NCBI GenBank assembly: GCA_016182615.1 | Contig: JACPGF010000331.1 | Coordinates: 1,478 to 36,704, forward strand | Direction: 5' to 3' | Origin: Ignavibacteriales bacterium | GTDB taxonomy: Bacteria; Bacteroidota; Ignavibacteria; Ignavibacteriales; Ignavibacteriaceae | DNA: 35,227 bases | Part shown: in pieces, positions 1 to 8,913 of the stretch | How positions within the stretch are numbered: the stretch's first letter is position 1 | Layout: each line of letters starts with the position of its first letter | Position numbers and translations under genes: made by a program | Notes under the pieces: model-generated | The model's input: the letters and a program-made list of their open reading frames with translations, nothing else | Databases searched by the model: none | What the model was told of the DNA's origin: nothing

Positions 1-2
1 CT

Positions 3-2102
3 GATTTTAACGCGGGGAACCATCAGCATAAATTCGACCTTGTATCTGCTGAATACGCCCGGGTAATTGGCAACGACGGCACTGCACGCGAGTATTATGA
101 CAAGGCGATTAATGGCGCGCATGAAAACGGATTTTTCCAAGAAGAAGCGCTTGCAAACGAACTTGCCGCCGAGTTTTATTTACAAAGGGGTAAAATGCAA
201 TTTGCCCGTTATCATATTCTGGAGGCCAAAAACAACTATCAGGCTTGGGGAGGTTTGGCAAAAGTACAAGACCTTGAAAATAGATACACAGACCTTTTTA
301 ATTCCCTGCAAAACACTACCGGAAACATTCCCGCTTACGGGGAATCGTTCCAAAGCCTTAAAGACCGCACGCTGCAAATTACAAATAGTTTTATCGATCT
401 GAGCAGTTTGATAAAAGCTTCGCACTCTATCACGGGCGAGTTCGATATAAGCAATTTGCTCCGGAAACTGATGGATATTTTAGTTGAAAGTACCGGTGCA
501 CAGCGCGGTTTTCTGATTTTAGAAAATGAAAATGGCCTTTTTATCGAAGCCGAGGCAGAATCCGGAAATAAAACAATAAACGTGTTGAAATCTCTTGCCT
601 TAGAACAGGCATCAGGGGAAGTATCGATTGTAATTGTTAATTATGTTATGCGCACAAAAGAAACGGTGGTTTTAGGCGGAACTTTCGATACCCGTGCATT
701 TTCGCATGATCCGTATATCAGGAAAAATTTACCTAAATCGCTGCTTTGTGTGCCCGTGTTGATGCAGGGCAGAATATTTGGTGTACTTTACCTCGAAAAT
801 AATCTGGTGCCTGACGGCTTCCCTGAAGAACGGGTTGAATTATTGAAAATTCTGGCAACACAAGCTGCAATGGTTATTGAAAATGCCCGCTTGTATGCCG
901 ACTTGGAAGAGCGGGTACGAACCCGTACCGAGGAACTTGCAATTACCAACTCCCAATTGCGGGGCGAGATTGAGGAGCACAAGCGCACACAAGAAGCCTT
1001 GTTTGGAAAAGAAAAAGACTACCGGATAATATTTAACAGTGTTCCGGCAATGATATGGTACGTTGATTGTGATGGTAAAATACTCAGGGGCAATCAGTCG
1101 GCCTATGACAGTTTGCACATGAGCGAAAATGAAATAATCGGCAAGAATTTACATGATGTATTCAGAAGGCCGGAGGCTGAAAAATTTAGCGCTGACATAC
1201 AAGAGGTTTTTAAAACCGGGCAGTCTAAACTGGGCATTATTGAAACATTCACAACACCGGACGGAAATAAAAAATGGTCTAAAACCGAGAAGGTGCCATA
1301 TTATAATGAAAAAAATGTGATTATTGGTGTTATCGTTATCTCGAATGATATTACTGCTGAGAAAAACGCGGATGAGGCTTTACGGTTGAAGAATATTGAG
1401 CTTAAAGAAATTAATGCGACAAAGGATAAATTCTTTTCGATAATTGCCCACGACATGAAAACACCATTTCAAGGATTGATTGGCTTTTCACAATTGCTCA
1501 AGACGCAATTCGAGTTTTTTACCGGTGAAGAAAGAAATGCAATTATAGACAGCTTGCATGAGCTCAGTTTAAACTCGTTAAAGCTTGTAGAAAATTTACT
1601 CGAGTGGGCGCGGCTGCAAACCGGTAAAATAGCATACAATCCTGAATCTTTTGTTATATACGATGTTTTACACCCGACTATCGAAATGCTCCAACAGTCT
1701 GCAAAAAACAAATCTATACAACTCAGCAGTTCGATTGCGAATGGCCTTTTAGTCTATGCCGATAAAAATATGCTTGAAACAGTTGTTCGGAACCTGATAT
1801 CCAACGCGATAAAGTTTACTAATAGCGGCGGTACAATTACACTTTCTGCTAAGCCTCGCGGAAGCGAAATCGTTTTTACCGTTGAAGACAGCGGGGTTGG
1901 TATGGAACCGCATGTTATGGCAAGATTATTCAGCCTTACGGAAGGGTTTCATACAAAAGGAACAAACAATGAAATTGGAACCGGATTAGGTTTGCTCTTG
2001 TGTAAAGAAATGATTGACAAGCACTCCGGTACTTTGCATGTTGAAAGTGAAAAAGGAAAAGGCAGCCGTTTTATTTTTACCATGAAGCAGTTTAATCTTT
2101 AG
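3..2102 (+). CDS. Sensor histidine kinase, C-terminal part of a large multidomain protein (partial)
   Basis: The frame is open from base 3 to the stop at 2100-2102, giving 699 residues, so the true start lies left of the window. The first ~100 residues are helical (ALANELAAEFYLQRGK, then AWGGLAKVQDLENRY), a pattern known from the region before the GAF domain of giant Ser/Thr-kinase/AAA-ATPase/GAF/histidine-kinase proteins. A GAF domain follows (about 150-295), a short coiled coil, and a PAS domain (about 335-455). The kinase core has an H-box (FFSIIAHDMKTPFQG, phospho-acceptor His near 483), N-box (NLISNAIKFTN), G1 (VEDSGVGM) and G2 (GTGLGLLLCKEM). It should autophosphorylate on His and pass phosphate to a response regulator. 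No receiver domain or regulator gene is visible here. The kinase call is firm; the giant N-terminus is inferred from family resemblance. Confidence 0.88.
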   Translation, partial: DFNAGNHQHKFDLVSAEYARVIGNDGTAREYYDKAINGAHENGFFQEEALANELAAEFYLQRGKMQFARYHILEAKNNYQAWGGLAKVQDLENRYTDLFNSLQNTTGNIPAYGESFQSLKDRTLQITNSFIDLSSLIKASHSITGEFDISNLLRKLMDILVESTGAQRGFLILENENGLFIEAEAESGNKTINVLKSLALEQASGEVSIVIVNYVMRTKETVVLGGTFDTRAFSHDPYIRKNLPKSLLCVPVLMQGRIFGVLYLENNLVPDGFPEERVELLKILATQAAMVIENARLYADLEERVRTRTEELAITNSQLRGEIEEHKRTQEALFGKEKDYRIIFNSVPAMIWYVDCDGKILRGNQSAYDSLHMSENEIIGKNLHDVFRRPEAEKFSADIQEVFKTGQSKLGIIETFTTPDGNKKWSKTEKVPYYNEKNVIIGVIVISNDITAEKNADEALRLKNIELKEINATKDKFFSIIAHDMKTPFQGLIGFSQLLKTQFEFFTGEERNAIIDSLHELSLNSLKLVENLLEWARLQTGKIAYNPESFVIYDVLHPTIEMLQQSAKNKSIQLSSSIANGLLVYADKNMLETVVRNLISNAIKFTNSGGTITLSAKPRGSEIVFTVEDSGVGMEPHVMARLFSLTEGFHTKGTNNEIGTGLGLLLCKEMIDKHSGTLHVESEKGKGSRFIFTMKQFNL

Positions 2103-2553
2103 TAATTATTGACGTCTCATTATTACCGGTACGACGGAATTTTTCGGCGGAGTCTTTTGAAAACATTCTGATGTATATCGTTGAATAGGATTTGATAGCA
2201 TTCTGTCACTGTCTATAGAATATAGCTGATGACTGCTTTTATTCAATTTGTTTCAATGGTTTGGTATCCATCCCTGTGCGAAATGCCGGGGTTAGGACAT
2301 TAATGACAACAGTTTTGCAGGGAGGTATTAGAACAATTGCCCGCGGGTTCATTCGGCGGTGAAAGGCTCCAAGCAAAATGGGCTTCAGTTCAACTTAGTT
2401 GCGATACTATCTACAGAATAAGTTGTATGGCATCAGCTTATCAGGTTCGGGTAAACTGGAACGCAGTTCCCACCTTCCTGAAAAAGTTTAACTATCTTCG
2501 AAAGTTAAAAGTTCTTGTAATTTGTATTTTGTATATAACAATTTGAGCGTATT
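2103..2553. other. Intergenic region, no gene recognised
   Basis: 451 bases between the kinase stop and the methyltransferase start. I see no convincing gene, RNA or strong terminator. A small hairpin (GGAAC-GCA-GTTCC, about 2459-2471) and an AT-rich stretch before the methyltransferase (about 2515-2545) are the only structure noticed; the latter may hold its promoter, but no clear TAnnTTTG box could be placed. Confidence 0.5.
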
Positions 2554-3306
2554 ATGGAAGCTATCGACTACATCATCGATTTTTATCTTGGTACATCCCG
2601 GCAAGGCCCCGGTGATACTTCACAAACAAAAAAAGCTCTTTCGTTTCTTCCGGCCATCACGGAGCAGACTGCAATACTTGATATTGGATGCGGCAGCGGC
2701 GCGCAAACCATTGACCTTGCCTTGAACACCGGTGCCCAAATTACCGCGGTGGATATCTTTCCGGCATTCTTGAATGAGTTGAATGAAAAATGCCGTTCCC
2801 TGCATCTCGAAAACAGAATCACTGCAAAAGAAGCCTCGATGGATTCACTGCCTTTCCCGGAAAACTCGTTTGACATTATATGGTCCGAGGGTGCAATATA
2901 CAATATAGGGTTTGCACACGGTATGCATTATCTGCGGAAATTTCTGAAACCGGAAGGGTATATTGCCGTTACCGAAATTACCTGGCTGGCGGATGAGAGG
3001 CCTGCAGAAGTGCATGATTATTGGGTGAACTGTTATCAGGAGATTGATACGGCAGATAATAAAATAAAAGTAATTGTTGATGCCGGATACAAGCTAGTCG
3101 CAAATTTTGTATTACCCGAATACTGTTGGCTGGAAAACTATTACCTGCCCCAGAAGGAAAAAATTAAGCCTTTTCTTGAAAAGTACAATAATGCCTCAGG
3201 TGCCGTTGCGTTGATGGATGAAATTACCGAAGAAATTGCCATGTATGAAAAATATAAAACGTTTTACGGTTACGTGTTTTATATAGCACAAAAAACTGCT
3301 GATTAA
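2554..3306 (+). CDS. Class I SAM-dependent methyltransferase
   Basis: 250 residues with a Rossmann-type methyltransferase fold. Motif I is LDIGCGSG (42-49), the acidic residue that would bind the SAM ribose is D67 in TAVDIFP, and SMDSLPFPENSFDIIWSEG (about 95-113) is the motif II/III region typical of the Methyltransf_11/25 group. The C-terminal half (YWVNCYQEIDT, then FVLPEYCWLENYY) presumably shapes the substrate pocket, and nothing in it names the substrate. It probably acts in the cytoplasm on a small molecule. The gene stands alone, 451 bases after the kinase and convergent with the citrate-lyase-like genes. ATG at 2554 is the natural start, with motif I at the usual distance from it. 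Confidence 0.85.
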   Translation: MEAIDYIIDFYLGTSRQGPGDTSQTKKALSFLPAITEQTAILDIGCGSGAQTIDLALNTGAQITAVDIFPAFLNELNEKCRSLHLENRITAKEASMDSLPFPENSFDIIWSEGAIYNIGFAHGMHYLRKFLKPEGYIAVTEITWLADERPAEVHDYWVNCYQEIDTADNKIKVIVDAGYKLVANFVLPEYCWLENYYLPQKEKIKPFLEKYNNASGAVALMDEITEEIAMYEKYKTFYGYVFYIAQKTAD

Positions 3307-3323
3307 CGATTGAGCTAAAAATA

Positions 3324-3348
3324 CCCGGACAAGGAAGACTTGCCCGGG
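3324..3348. terminator. Bidirectional hairpin terminator
   Basis: Arms CCCGGACAAG (3324-3333) and CTTGCCCGGG (3339-3348) pair over 10 bp with one mismatch around a 5-nt loop. It lies in the 56-bp gap between the convergent methyltransferase and the citrate-lyase-like large subunit, with A-rich sequence on the left and AATATTTG on the right, so it could end transcription from both sides. Confidence 0.6.
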
Positions 3349-3362
3349 CAATATTTGTAACT

Positions 3363-6089
3363 CTATAACACGTACGAAAGTTTGTTCTCAGGGGTTCTGC
3401 AATCCATATCGGTGCCTCTGTCGCGGTGGTCTGCAATTTCTGCAGACACGCCTATAGAGCGGCCGAAAAGGAATAAGGTAAACACGATATCCTGCACTTG
3501 CTTAATGCTCATTTTCCCTTCATGTAAATCTTTCCAAACGAACTTGAGGATAATAACCGCGAGAACTGCATCAACATTAACGCAAAACACATTTTTCGTA
3601 ATGCCTTCGTTGAATAATTCCTGCACAAGGTTATGATAGAAATCAAGAAATATATTATAGATTCCTCTCTCCTCAAACTGTGCACGCACGTATTGCTCGC
3701 GGGGATCGACGTTAACATCGTTCCCTTTGAAAACAGGATGGTTAATGCACGGGATGCGTTTATAATTCAAGTCACCGGTTTCTTTTTCTATCTGTTTATT
3801 TTTCCCATATACTCGGGCAGCTTCAAGGCTAAGTGTTTTTAAATCAACCGAATGGTTCTTGTCGCCGGGATCTGGAAGAGTAATGTCTTTGAATTTACCA
3901 AGCAGATAATGAACTGCTTCAAATCCATTGCCGCCATGAGCCAATCCGGTATTGGTTAAAAATCCCACGAATGCCATTGAAATATTATTCCGCGCACTCA
4001 CGGATTCTTTAGCGCCTTTGGCTGAGATTGTTCCCGGGCCGTTGGTAATTGTTAAACCAATAAGAGCCTTAAATTCGAATAATTCTGTTTCCGTAGCAGG
4101 GCGGTTAAAAAGAATTTTAAAAGCGTTTTCGGTAAATGAGCCATTGATATTTGACAGCTTTGTGTTAATAAGCCGCTGCCAGTATGTATTGTTTTTACGG
4201 TCAATAACTGAATACGCAACAATACGGGCAACGATATAAAAATAGCTGATTGAATCCTCAACTACCTGACGGGATATGCGGTTTTCAAGCATTGGCTTCC
4301 AGAAGATGCAAACACCAATTGAGGCCAGGAAAAATTCATACGTATCTCTGATAGCCAGGCCTTCTTTTTCAGAAAGTTTTATAATATGCTGGCAAACATT
4401 TACCGGAATACATTTTTTCTTAGTCTTTATTATTTCGCCGTGCAGCATCTTAGAAACTTCGCTCCTCTTTTGCTCATCTTTGGTTAAAAGATGCTGCCGG
4501 ATATAATCATCCACCTCTTCAGGAATTTTTGTTGTTTCATCGGTAAGATCAAATTCCCTTATTAAATCAATGATAAACTTCGAGTGCTGCCGGGTTTTTT
4601 CAAGCAGTGACTTGTTGCCGATAAGGGCGACCTGCGATGCGATGTATGCATTCGGGGTGCACGCATTTTCTCTGGCAAGATCAACGAGATCCATCCGTTT
4701 TTCATCCATTTTCAGGAAAAGATTCAACAGAAAGTTTATCGTAGGAATATCCACTTTTTCGGGCATTACCTTGGCAAGTGAAAAATAGATATTCTCTTCC
4801 ATTGAATACTTGGATAACTCAAGAACGGTACGGGTATGCAGTTCCGATACCTGCGTTTGCGGATTCATCCGCGATGCACCAGATTTATCGGACATATTCT
4901 GACGAAGATAATGAGCGCCGACCTGTTTGTTAATTTCCTTGATCTGAACATTGTACGGTTCAAGCGCTTCCACAAGCGGTATATTTAATTCAACAGGCAG
5001 TTTCAGGTGCGAATCGCCCAGCCAGGGTTTAAGTGACAAATCGCCATGCGGTGCAAAGTCGGTAACTTCATCTATTTTTTCGAATACCGCCTTCATTGCA
5101 TCGGGGATATGCTGTATCGAGGATACCCGCACGCCACGCTTTGTTACTTGCGGGTTTTTCGGATCGAATGCACCGGTACCGAAGTATTCATCGAACCAGC
5201 TTTCTTTTGCAAGTGCATCATCTCCGCTGCCTGCAAGAGCGCCTGCATGGCCGCATGCACGGTTAATTTCTTTTTTCCACCGCCCGGTTACGCAGGCAAC
5301 TATTGGTTTATTAAACCCGAAACGGCGTTCCTGTATCCAGTCCAACGCCATCTTCTCGTAGTAACCACCCGGTTCCACATATACTACAACGGCTTTTGTC
5401 CGCGGGTCGTTCTGCGCGGCGTATAAAAATTCGGGAAGAGCAAAGTGCACATAAATATCTTTGCCGGAACTGACCACGGTAGAAAGACCAAAGCCCTGCG
5501 TGCTTAAATATTGCGCGATAGTTGTAGTGAAATTGCCTGAATTCGAGTGTATTGCAATTGAACCCTTGCGCAGGGCTTCCTCGGGTGTATCGCCGCCTAA
5601 TGCACCGCCGACACGAACGTGATCCCACACGTTTGCAACGCCAAGGCAGTTAGCGCCTATCAGGTCAACGCCTGCCTCCTGACAAATCATGCGTATGTTC
5701 CGCGAGTCCCTGGCCGCAACTTTTTCAGTTACAATAATTATGCGTTTCAATTGGTGGTTGTAGCTTACTAATTCGGCAACTGCCTGCGATACTGCTGCAG
5801 GAGGAAGATAGACAACACCGATGTCAAAGGCGATGTCATGATCCATGACATCACGAATACTGCGGTAGATAGGGATGTTGCCGAGTTTTGTTTCGAGAAT
5901 ACCCCGCCTGCCATACTGAACACCGGCGACAATATTACCGCCGCTATACTCGTGCGAGACCGGGGTAACTTTACGGCTTTCTGAACCGAGTATATTGATA
6001 ACACAAACACGGCTGTCTTTGGTTACCAATTCTTCAAGTGAGTGAACACCAACAAAATAGGGAAAGGGTTTTGTTATTAATTGTCTCAT
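3363..6089 (-). CDS. ATP-citrate lyase-like large subunit (ligase plus citrate-synthase-like domain), atypical
   Basis: 908 residues. Residues 1-330 match the succinyl-CoA-synthetase-alpha-like half of ATP-citrate lyase: a CoA-binding domain (GANCLGVANVWD, 145-156), then a ligase domain with the phosphohistidine loop CGHAGALAGSGDD (H281). Residues ~655-908 match the citrate-synthase-homology (citryl-CoA lyase) domain: TNGPGTISAKG (682-692), GLAHGGNGFEA (715-725), CINHPVF (H784), CVNVDAVLAV (D840), FGRSIG (R877) and a terminal SYVL as in animal ACLY. Between them lie ~300 mostly helical residues, making it much longer than green-sulfur-bacterial AclA as I recall it (~600 aa). At the position of the ACLY/citrate-synthase active-site His in the DHGPAVSG motif it has N683. 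It lies 119 bp downstream of the ATP-grasp subunit, same strand, so the two likely form one enzyme: citrate + ATP + CoA to acetyl-CoA + oxaloacetate. Alternatives are a divergent (type II-like) ACL or a citryl-CoA synthetase with an altered lyase. Confidence 0.8.
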   Translation of the reverse strand: MRQLITKPFPYFVGVHSLEELVTKDSRVCVINILGSESRKVTPVSHEYSGGNIVAGVQYGRRGILETKLGNIPIYRSIRDVMDHDIAFDIGVVYLPPAAVSQAVAELVSYNHQLKRIIIVTEKVAARDSRNIRMICQEAGVDLIGANCLGVANVWDHVRVGGALGGDTPEEALRKGSIAIHSNSGNFTTTIAQYLSTQGFGLSTVVSSGKDIYVHFALPEFLYAAQNDPRTKAVVVYVEPGGYYEKMALDWIQERRFGFNKPIVACVTGRWKKEINRACGHAGALAGSGDDALAKESWFDEYFGTGAFDPKNPQVTKRGVRVSSIQHIPDAMKAVFEKIDEVTDFAPHGDLSLKPWLGDSHLKLPVELNIPLVEALEPYNVQIKEINKQVGAHYLRQNMSDKSGASRMNPQTQVSELHTRTVLELSKYSMEENIYFSLAKVMPEKVDIPTINFLLNLFLKMDEKRMDLVDLARENACTPNAYIASQVALIGNKSLLEKTRQHSKFIIDLIREFDLTDETTKIPEEVDDYIRQHLLTKDEQKRSEVSKMLHGEIIKTKKKCIPVNVCQHIIKLSEKEGLAIRDTYEFFLASIGVCIFWKPMLENRISRQVVEDSISYFYIVARIVAYSVIDRKNNTYWQRLINTKLSNINGSFTENAFKILFNRPATETELFEFKALIGLTITNGPGTISAKGAKESVSARNNISMAFVGFLTNTGLAHGGNGFEAVHYLLGKFKDITLPDPGDKNHSVDLKTLSLEAARVYGKNKQIEKETGDLNYKRIPCINHPVFKGNDVNVDPREQYVRAQFEERGIYNIFLDFYHNLVQELFNEGITKNVFCVNVDAVLAVIILKFVWKDLHEGKMSIKQVQDIVFTLFLFGRSIGVSAEIADHRDRGTDMDCRTPENKLSYVL

Positions 6090-6208
6090 ATAAAATTCTT
6101 TTTATTTATTTTTTCCGCTTGACAGCAAGCCGTATTATATGTTTGCTTGCAGCAAACATCTGCTTAAACACATCAGAACGGGTTAATATATTCTAGCAAT
6201 ACTGGTTT

Positions 6209-7483
6209 TCAGGCTCTGTTATTTTTGTACTTTTTAGTGTACTCGTTTTTCCCGGTTTCACCCCACCACGTATCAATCTTTTTCGCGTATTCCAACACTT
6301 TAATCATCGAAGTATCAAAACCGAACATCCTGTATGGAAGTTTTAAGGTGTCGAGAATATCTTTAGCGTAGAACATACCTTTAACCAGATTTGGGCCGCC
6401 CCTGCCGATAACAACATAGATTGGTTTCCTGCCATTCTGTGCCATGTTATCACGCAGTGCATCAAATACGCCTTTAAAGGTTACATAAATGTCGGTATTG
6501 TTAGCTTTGCCTCCGATAAGCACGAGGACATTTGCCTTTGGCAGCCAATGCTTAAAAACGATGCTGCTAATTTCATACATCTTCTCGTACGGTGGATTGC
6601 CTCCAAAATCGGATGCGAAAATAGCCGAGGCACCAAGAGTTTCGGTTGCAGCGCTGGTAGCGCCGCCGCCAAACATAAACGGGATGATAGTCCCCTCCGG
6701 GTTCATCTCAAGTACGTCACTCTGTCCCTGATACGTGCGTAATTGATTCACTTCATTTTCAAAAGGAGTTACATCGGTTTGGAATATGGCATTCGGCAGC
6801 ATCAAACGCTTCCATGCAGGATTGTCATTATCAAACGAAGCCTTCACATCGCAGGCCATTGGCACAAGTTTGTTGTTGATGCGTGTCATTCGGATGGGGT
6901 TTATCTCGATGGTGGTTAAGCCGTAGTTATCATACAGTTCCCACAGTTTTGGCAAATGCTGTACAAGCGGGGAAATGAATTCTTCAGGGCAGCCGGTATC
7001 ATTCAGTTGATTGGTTAAGTCGAAGCTTTTTAATCCGATAAACGGGTCAATATCATTAACCTTAATCTTATCCGGACCCAGGCTTTCAATATCCACACCA
7101 CCGTATGGCGATATGGTAAAGATGGGTTTCCGGTGAATTGTAGAGGCGGCAATTGAAAAATAGACTTCAAGCTCAGCGGGTATAAAGGCCTCGAATGTTA
7201 CACCGTTGGCTTTTACCGTTTTTGAGCCGAATTGAATTGTTGCAAAGTAGAGTTGTTCCTTTGCCAGAAGGGCATCAGTCAGGGTATCGACTATTTTTAT
7301 AAGGCCGGCTTTACCTTTTTTGCCAACACCACCGCTAAAGGATGGTTTAACAACAATTTTACCGTATTTGGTTATGAGGTTTTGGATTTCGTCATGGGTA
7401 GCCGCTCCGGTAAGGAACTCGGCTACGGGGAATTCCACCAGTTCAAGTAATTTTGAACCGTATTTAAGTCCCGATAATTGCAT
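6209..7483 (-). CDS. aclB: ATP-citrate lyase-like small subunit (ATP-grasp, citrate-binding)
   Basis: 424 residues, co-linear with the N-terminal part of animal ACLY and with bacterial AclB. The ATP-grasp domain has VVKPSFSGGVGKKGKAGL (44-61) and TIEINP (191-196, metal/ATP site). The succinyl-CoA-synthetase-beta-like second half carries FGGGATSAATETLG (271-284), LIGGKANNTDIYVTFKG (322-338) and VIGRGGPN (358-365), the citrate-binding and phosphohistidine-swivel region in ACLY. It would activate citrate with ATP and CoA together with the downstream large subunit; such paired genes mark reductive-TCA organisms such as Chlorobi. It is the first gene of the pair on the minus strand, with a 119-bp gap to the second. 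The length matches the family and no key motif seems lost. ATG at 7483 is followed directly by family-like sequence. Confidence 0.9.
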   Translation of the reverse strand: MQLSGLKYGSKLLELVEFPVAEFLTGAATHDEIQNLITKYGKIVVKPSFSGGVGKKGKAGLIKIVDTLTDALLAKEQLYFATIQFGSKTVKANGVTFEAFIPAELEVYFSIAASTIHRKPIFTISPYGGVDIESLGPDKIKVNDIDPFIGLKSFDLTNQLNDTGCPEEFISPLVQHLPKLWELYDNYGLTTIEINPIRMTRINNKLVPMACDVKASFDNDNPAWKRLMLPNAIFQTDVTPFENEVNQLRTYQGQSDVLEMNPEGTIIPFMFGGGATSAATETLGASAIFASDFGGNPPYEKMYEISSIVFKHWLPKANVLVLIGGKANNTDIYVTFKGVFDALRDNMAQNGRKPIYVVIGRGGPNLVKGMFYAKDILDTLKLPYRMFGFDTSMIKVLEYAKKIDTWWGETGKNEYTKKYKNNRA

Positions 7484-7537
7484 TATAGTTTACCTTAATA
7501 GTTGTCGTAAAAAAATAATTTTACACAGACAAATTAC

Positions 7538-7545
7538 CAAAGATA
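7538..7545 (-). promoter_or_regulatory. Candidate Bacteroidota -7 box upstream of aclB
   Basis: On the minus strand this reads TATCTTTG, matching the Bacteroidota -7 consensus TAnnTTTG, about 55 nt before the aclB start. No good -33 TTG element was found at the expected distance, so the call rests on the -7 box alone. Confidence 0.35.
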
Positions 7546-7775
7546 TATTACATAAGCTAAAAATCGGAATATTAAAACAGGGATAGCCGACAGGTGGCAA
7601 AGTTGTGATCACAGGGTGTGGACTGGATAACCTGGTGCATTAGCAGTATAGGCACAATAATGCAAACGGAATGAACAAAAATCCGCGAAAAGAAAGTCCT
7701 TTAAATAACAAAAATACTAAATATCACAACGAAATGAACAGGCTCATATATACCGGCAAACACAACAGCCTTTAC

Positions 7776-8153
7776 TTACATATTTGTTACATGGCTTTGT
7801 AAATTCTTAAATCCTTTTTTATTCGATGAAATCACCAATCCATCGGTTGTGTGCGATAATCTTTCGGCCAGGTTAATTAAAACGTACTGGGCAATATCGG
7901 GATGGTGTATCACAATATCTGCTACAGTTCCTTCGATTTCAAGCAACTCCGAATCAGCCAAACATAATATTGTTGCTGAACGGGGAGTGCCAAGAATAAA
8001 GCTAATCTCACCAACAACTGTGCCCGGCTCGTCATACTCGGCCAGTTTATGCCCGTCTTTATAGACGCCGATTTTGCCGGTCATCAGGATAAAGAAATCC
8101 TTATTTTTTGTGCCTTGTTGAATAATAGTGCTGCCTGCTGGAAATTTTTTCAT
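7776..8153 (-). CDS. Minimal cyclic-nucleotide-binding (CNB) domain protein
   Basis: 125 residues that are almost wholly a CRP/PKA-type cyclic nucleotide-binding beta-roll: FPAGSTIIQQGTKNKDFFIL, TGKIGVYKDG, and the phosphate-binding cassette GEISFILGTPRSATI (48-62, with E49 and R58, the residues that hold cyclic phosphate and ribose in the family). There is no helix-turn-helix, so it is not a CRP/FNR transcription factor. The usual N-terminal helices of CNB domains are absent too: an in-frame TAG stands just 5' of the ATG, so the start cannot move upstream. It may be a small ligand-sensing adaptor or the remnant of a larger protein. It lies alone upstream of aclB on the same strand, with a 292-bp gap. 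Confidence 0.8.
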   Translation of the reverse strand: MKKFPAGSTIIQQGTKNKDFFILMTGKIGVYKDGHKLAEYDEPGTVVGEISFILGTPRSATILCLADSELLEIEGTVADIVIHHPDIAQYVLINLAERLSHTTDGLVISSNKKGFKNLQSHVTNM

Positions 8154-8347
8154 AAGAATCTACGGTAAATGATAAATAATTATTGCAACTTCTGTTGAGC
8201 CGATACAAGAGCAGTTGTTTCGGTTTTGCAATAGGCAAAATGAAAATCTCCTTGGCTCATTTACTAATATAATTATCGGACAGAAATAAAAAAAAGTTAA
8301 TAGGGGGTAAAGAAAAATGACCTTTTGGGGGCAGTTGTCTGAACCTT

Positions 8348-8523
8348 GATTCCAATACAACGCTTGCCGAAGTAGCAATAAAAAGCTAACCTTGTGGTAA
8401 GCAACAGTTCCTCGCTGCACTTAACCGCAAAGGCGCAAAGTCAACGCAAAGATAGCTACAAAGAAAACTTAATTCTTCGCAAACAACTCATTTTGCTAAA
8501 TTTGTAACGAGTTAGATGGAATT
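8348..8523. repeat. Dispersed repeat, copy A (176 bp)
   Basis: Begins GATTCCAATACAACGCTTGC and ends GAGTTAGATGGAATT. The same beginning and end recur at 9515-9641, and a more diverged form at 9894-10037. The interior includes a CGCAAAGGCGCAAAG stretch (around 8430-8445), a motif shared with copy C (CAAAGGCGCAAAG). The three copies have the same orientation but different internal lengths. Confidence 0.6.
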
Positions 8524-8563
8524 CTCAGGACCCGCCAATGGTATTCAGGCGGGTCCTGAGAAT
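8521..8563. repeat. Strong hairpin, 16-bp perfect stem
   Basis: ATTCTCAGGACCCGCC (8521-8536) and its exact reverse complement (8548-8563) flank an 11-nt loop. It starts at the end of repeat copy A. No T-run follows on either side, so it is not a typical intrinsic terminator; it resembles a REP-like element or an RNA structural unit. Confidence 0.7.
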
Positions 8564-8913
8564 CATGGTTCAGACAATTTATCCGCCTATCCAAACAATT
8601 CCAAAACCACATTTCTATTTGCTTTTTGCAATTAAAAATGGGGATTAACAAATTAATAAGATTGACAACAAAGAATCGATAAACTCGCTCTTTCCAAATC
8701 AAGTGATTTTTTTACCTACCGTTGGTTGAGTTCTTTCTTTTCGCTACGAGTATTTAACTATTGTGCAACCGCATGCAATAAAGAAAGCTATCGAATTTTT
8801 TTTGCCTATTGTTCTATTGCGAAATTAAGTAAATTGTGTCATCCCTTTGTTGGTTGCCGTTATTTGAGGCAATAATATAAGTAATAAATATTCGCGCATA
8901 ATAAAATACGACT

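Larger units (their letters stand above)
8154..8913. other. Long intergenic region holding repeat copy A and a hairpin
   Basis: 760 bases between divergent genes (CNB protein on -, arr on +). It contains one copy of a dispersed repeat (8348-8523) and a strong hairpin (8521-8563), listed separately. The rest is AT-rich with no recognisable gene; the 60-90-codon open frames here lack family-like sequence or starts. Confidence 0.55.

Noticed and set aside
195-2102. Kinase gene starting at ATG 195
   Set aside because: The same frame is open and family-like back to base 3, so this ATG is internal and the gene is cut by the window edge.
7604-7613. TGTGATCACA, a CRP-like palindrome near the CNB gene
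   Set aside because: CRP sites need six bases between the half-sites; here they abut, and the CNB protein has no DNA-binding domain. A 10-bp palindrome is expected by chance at this scale.
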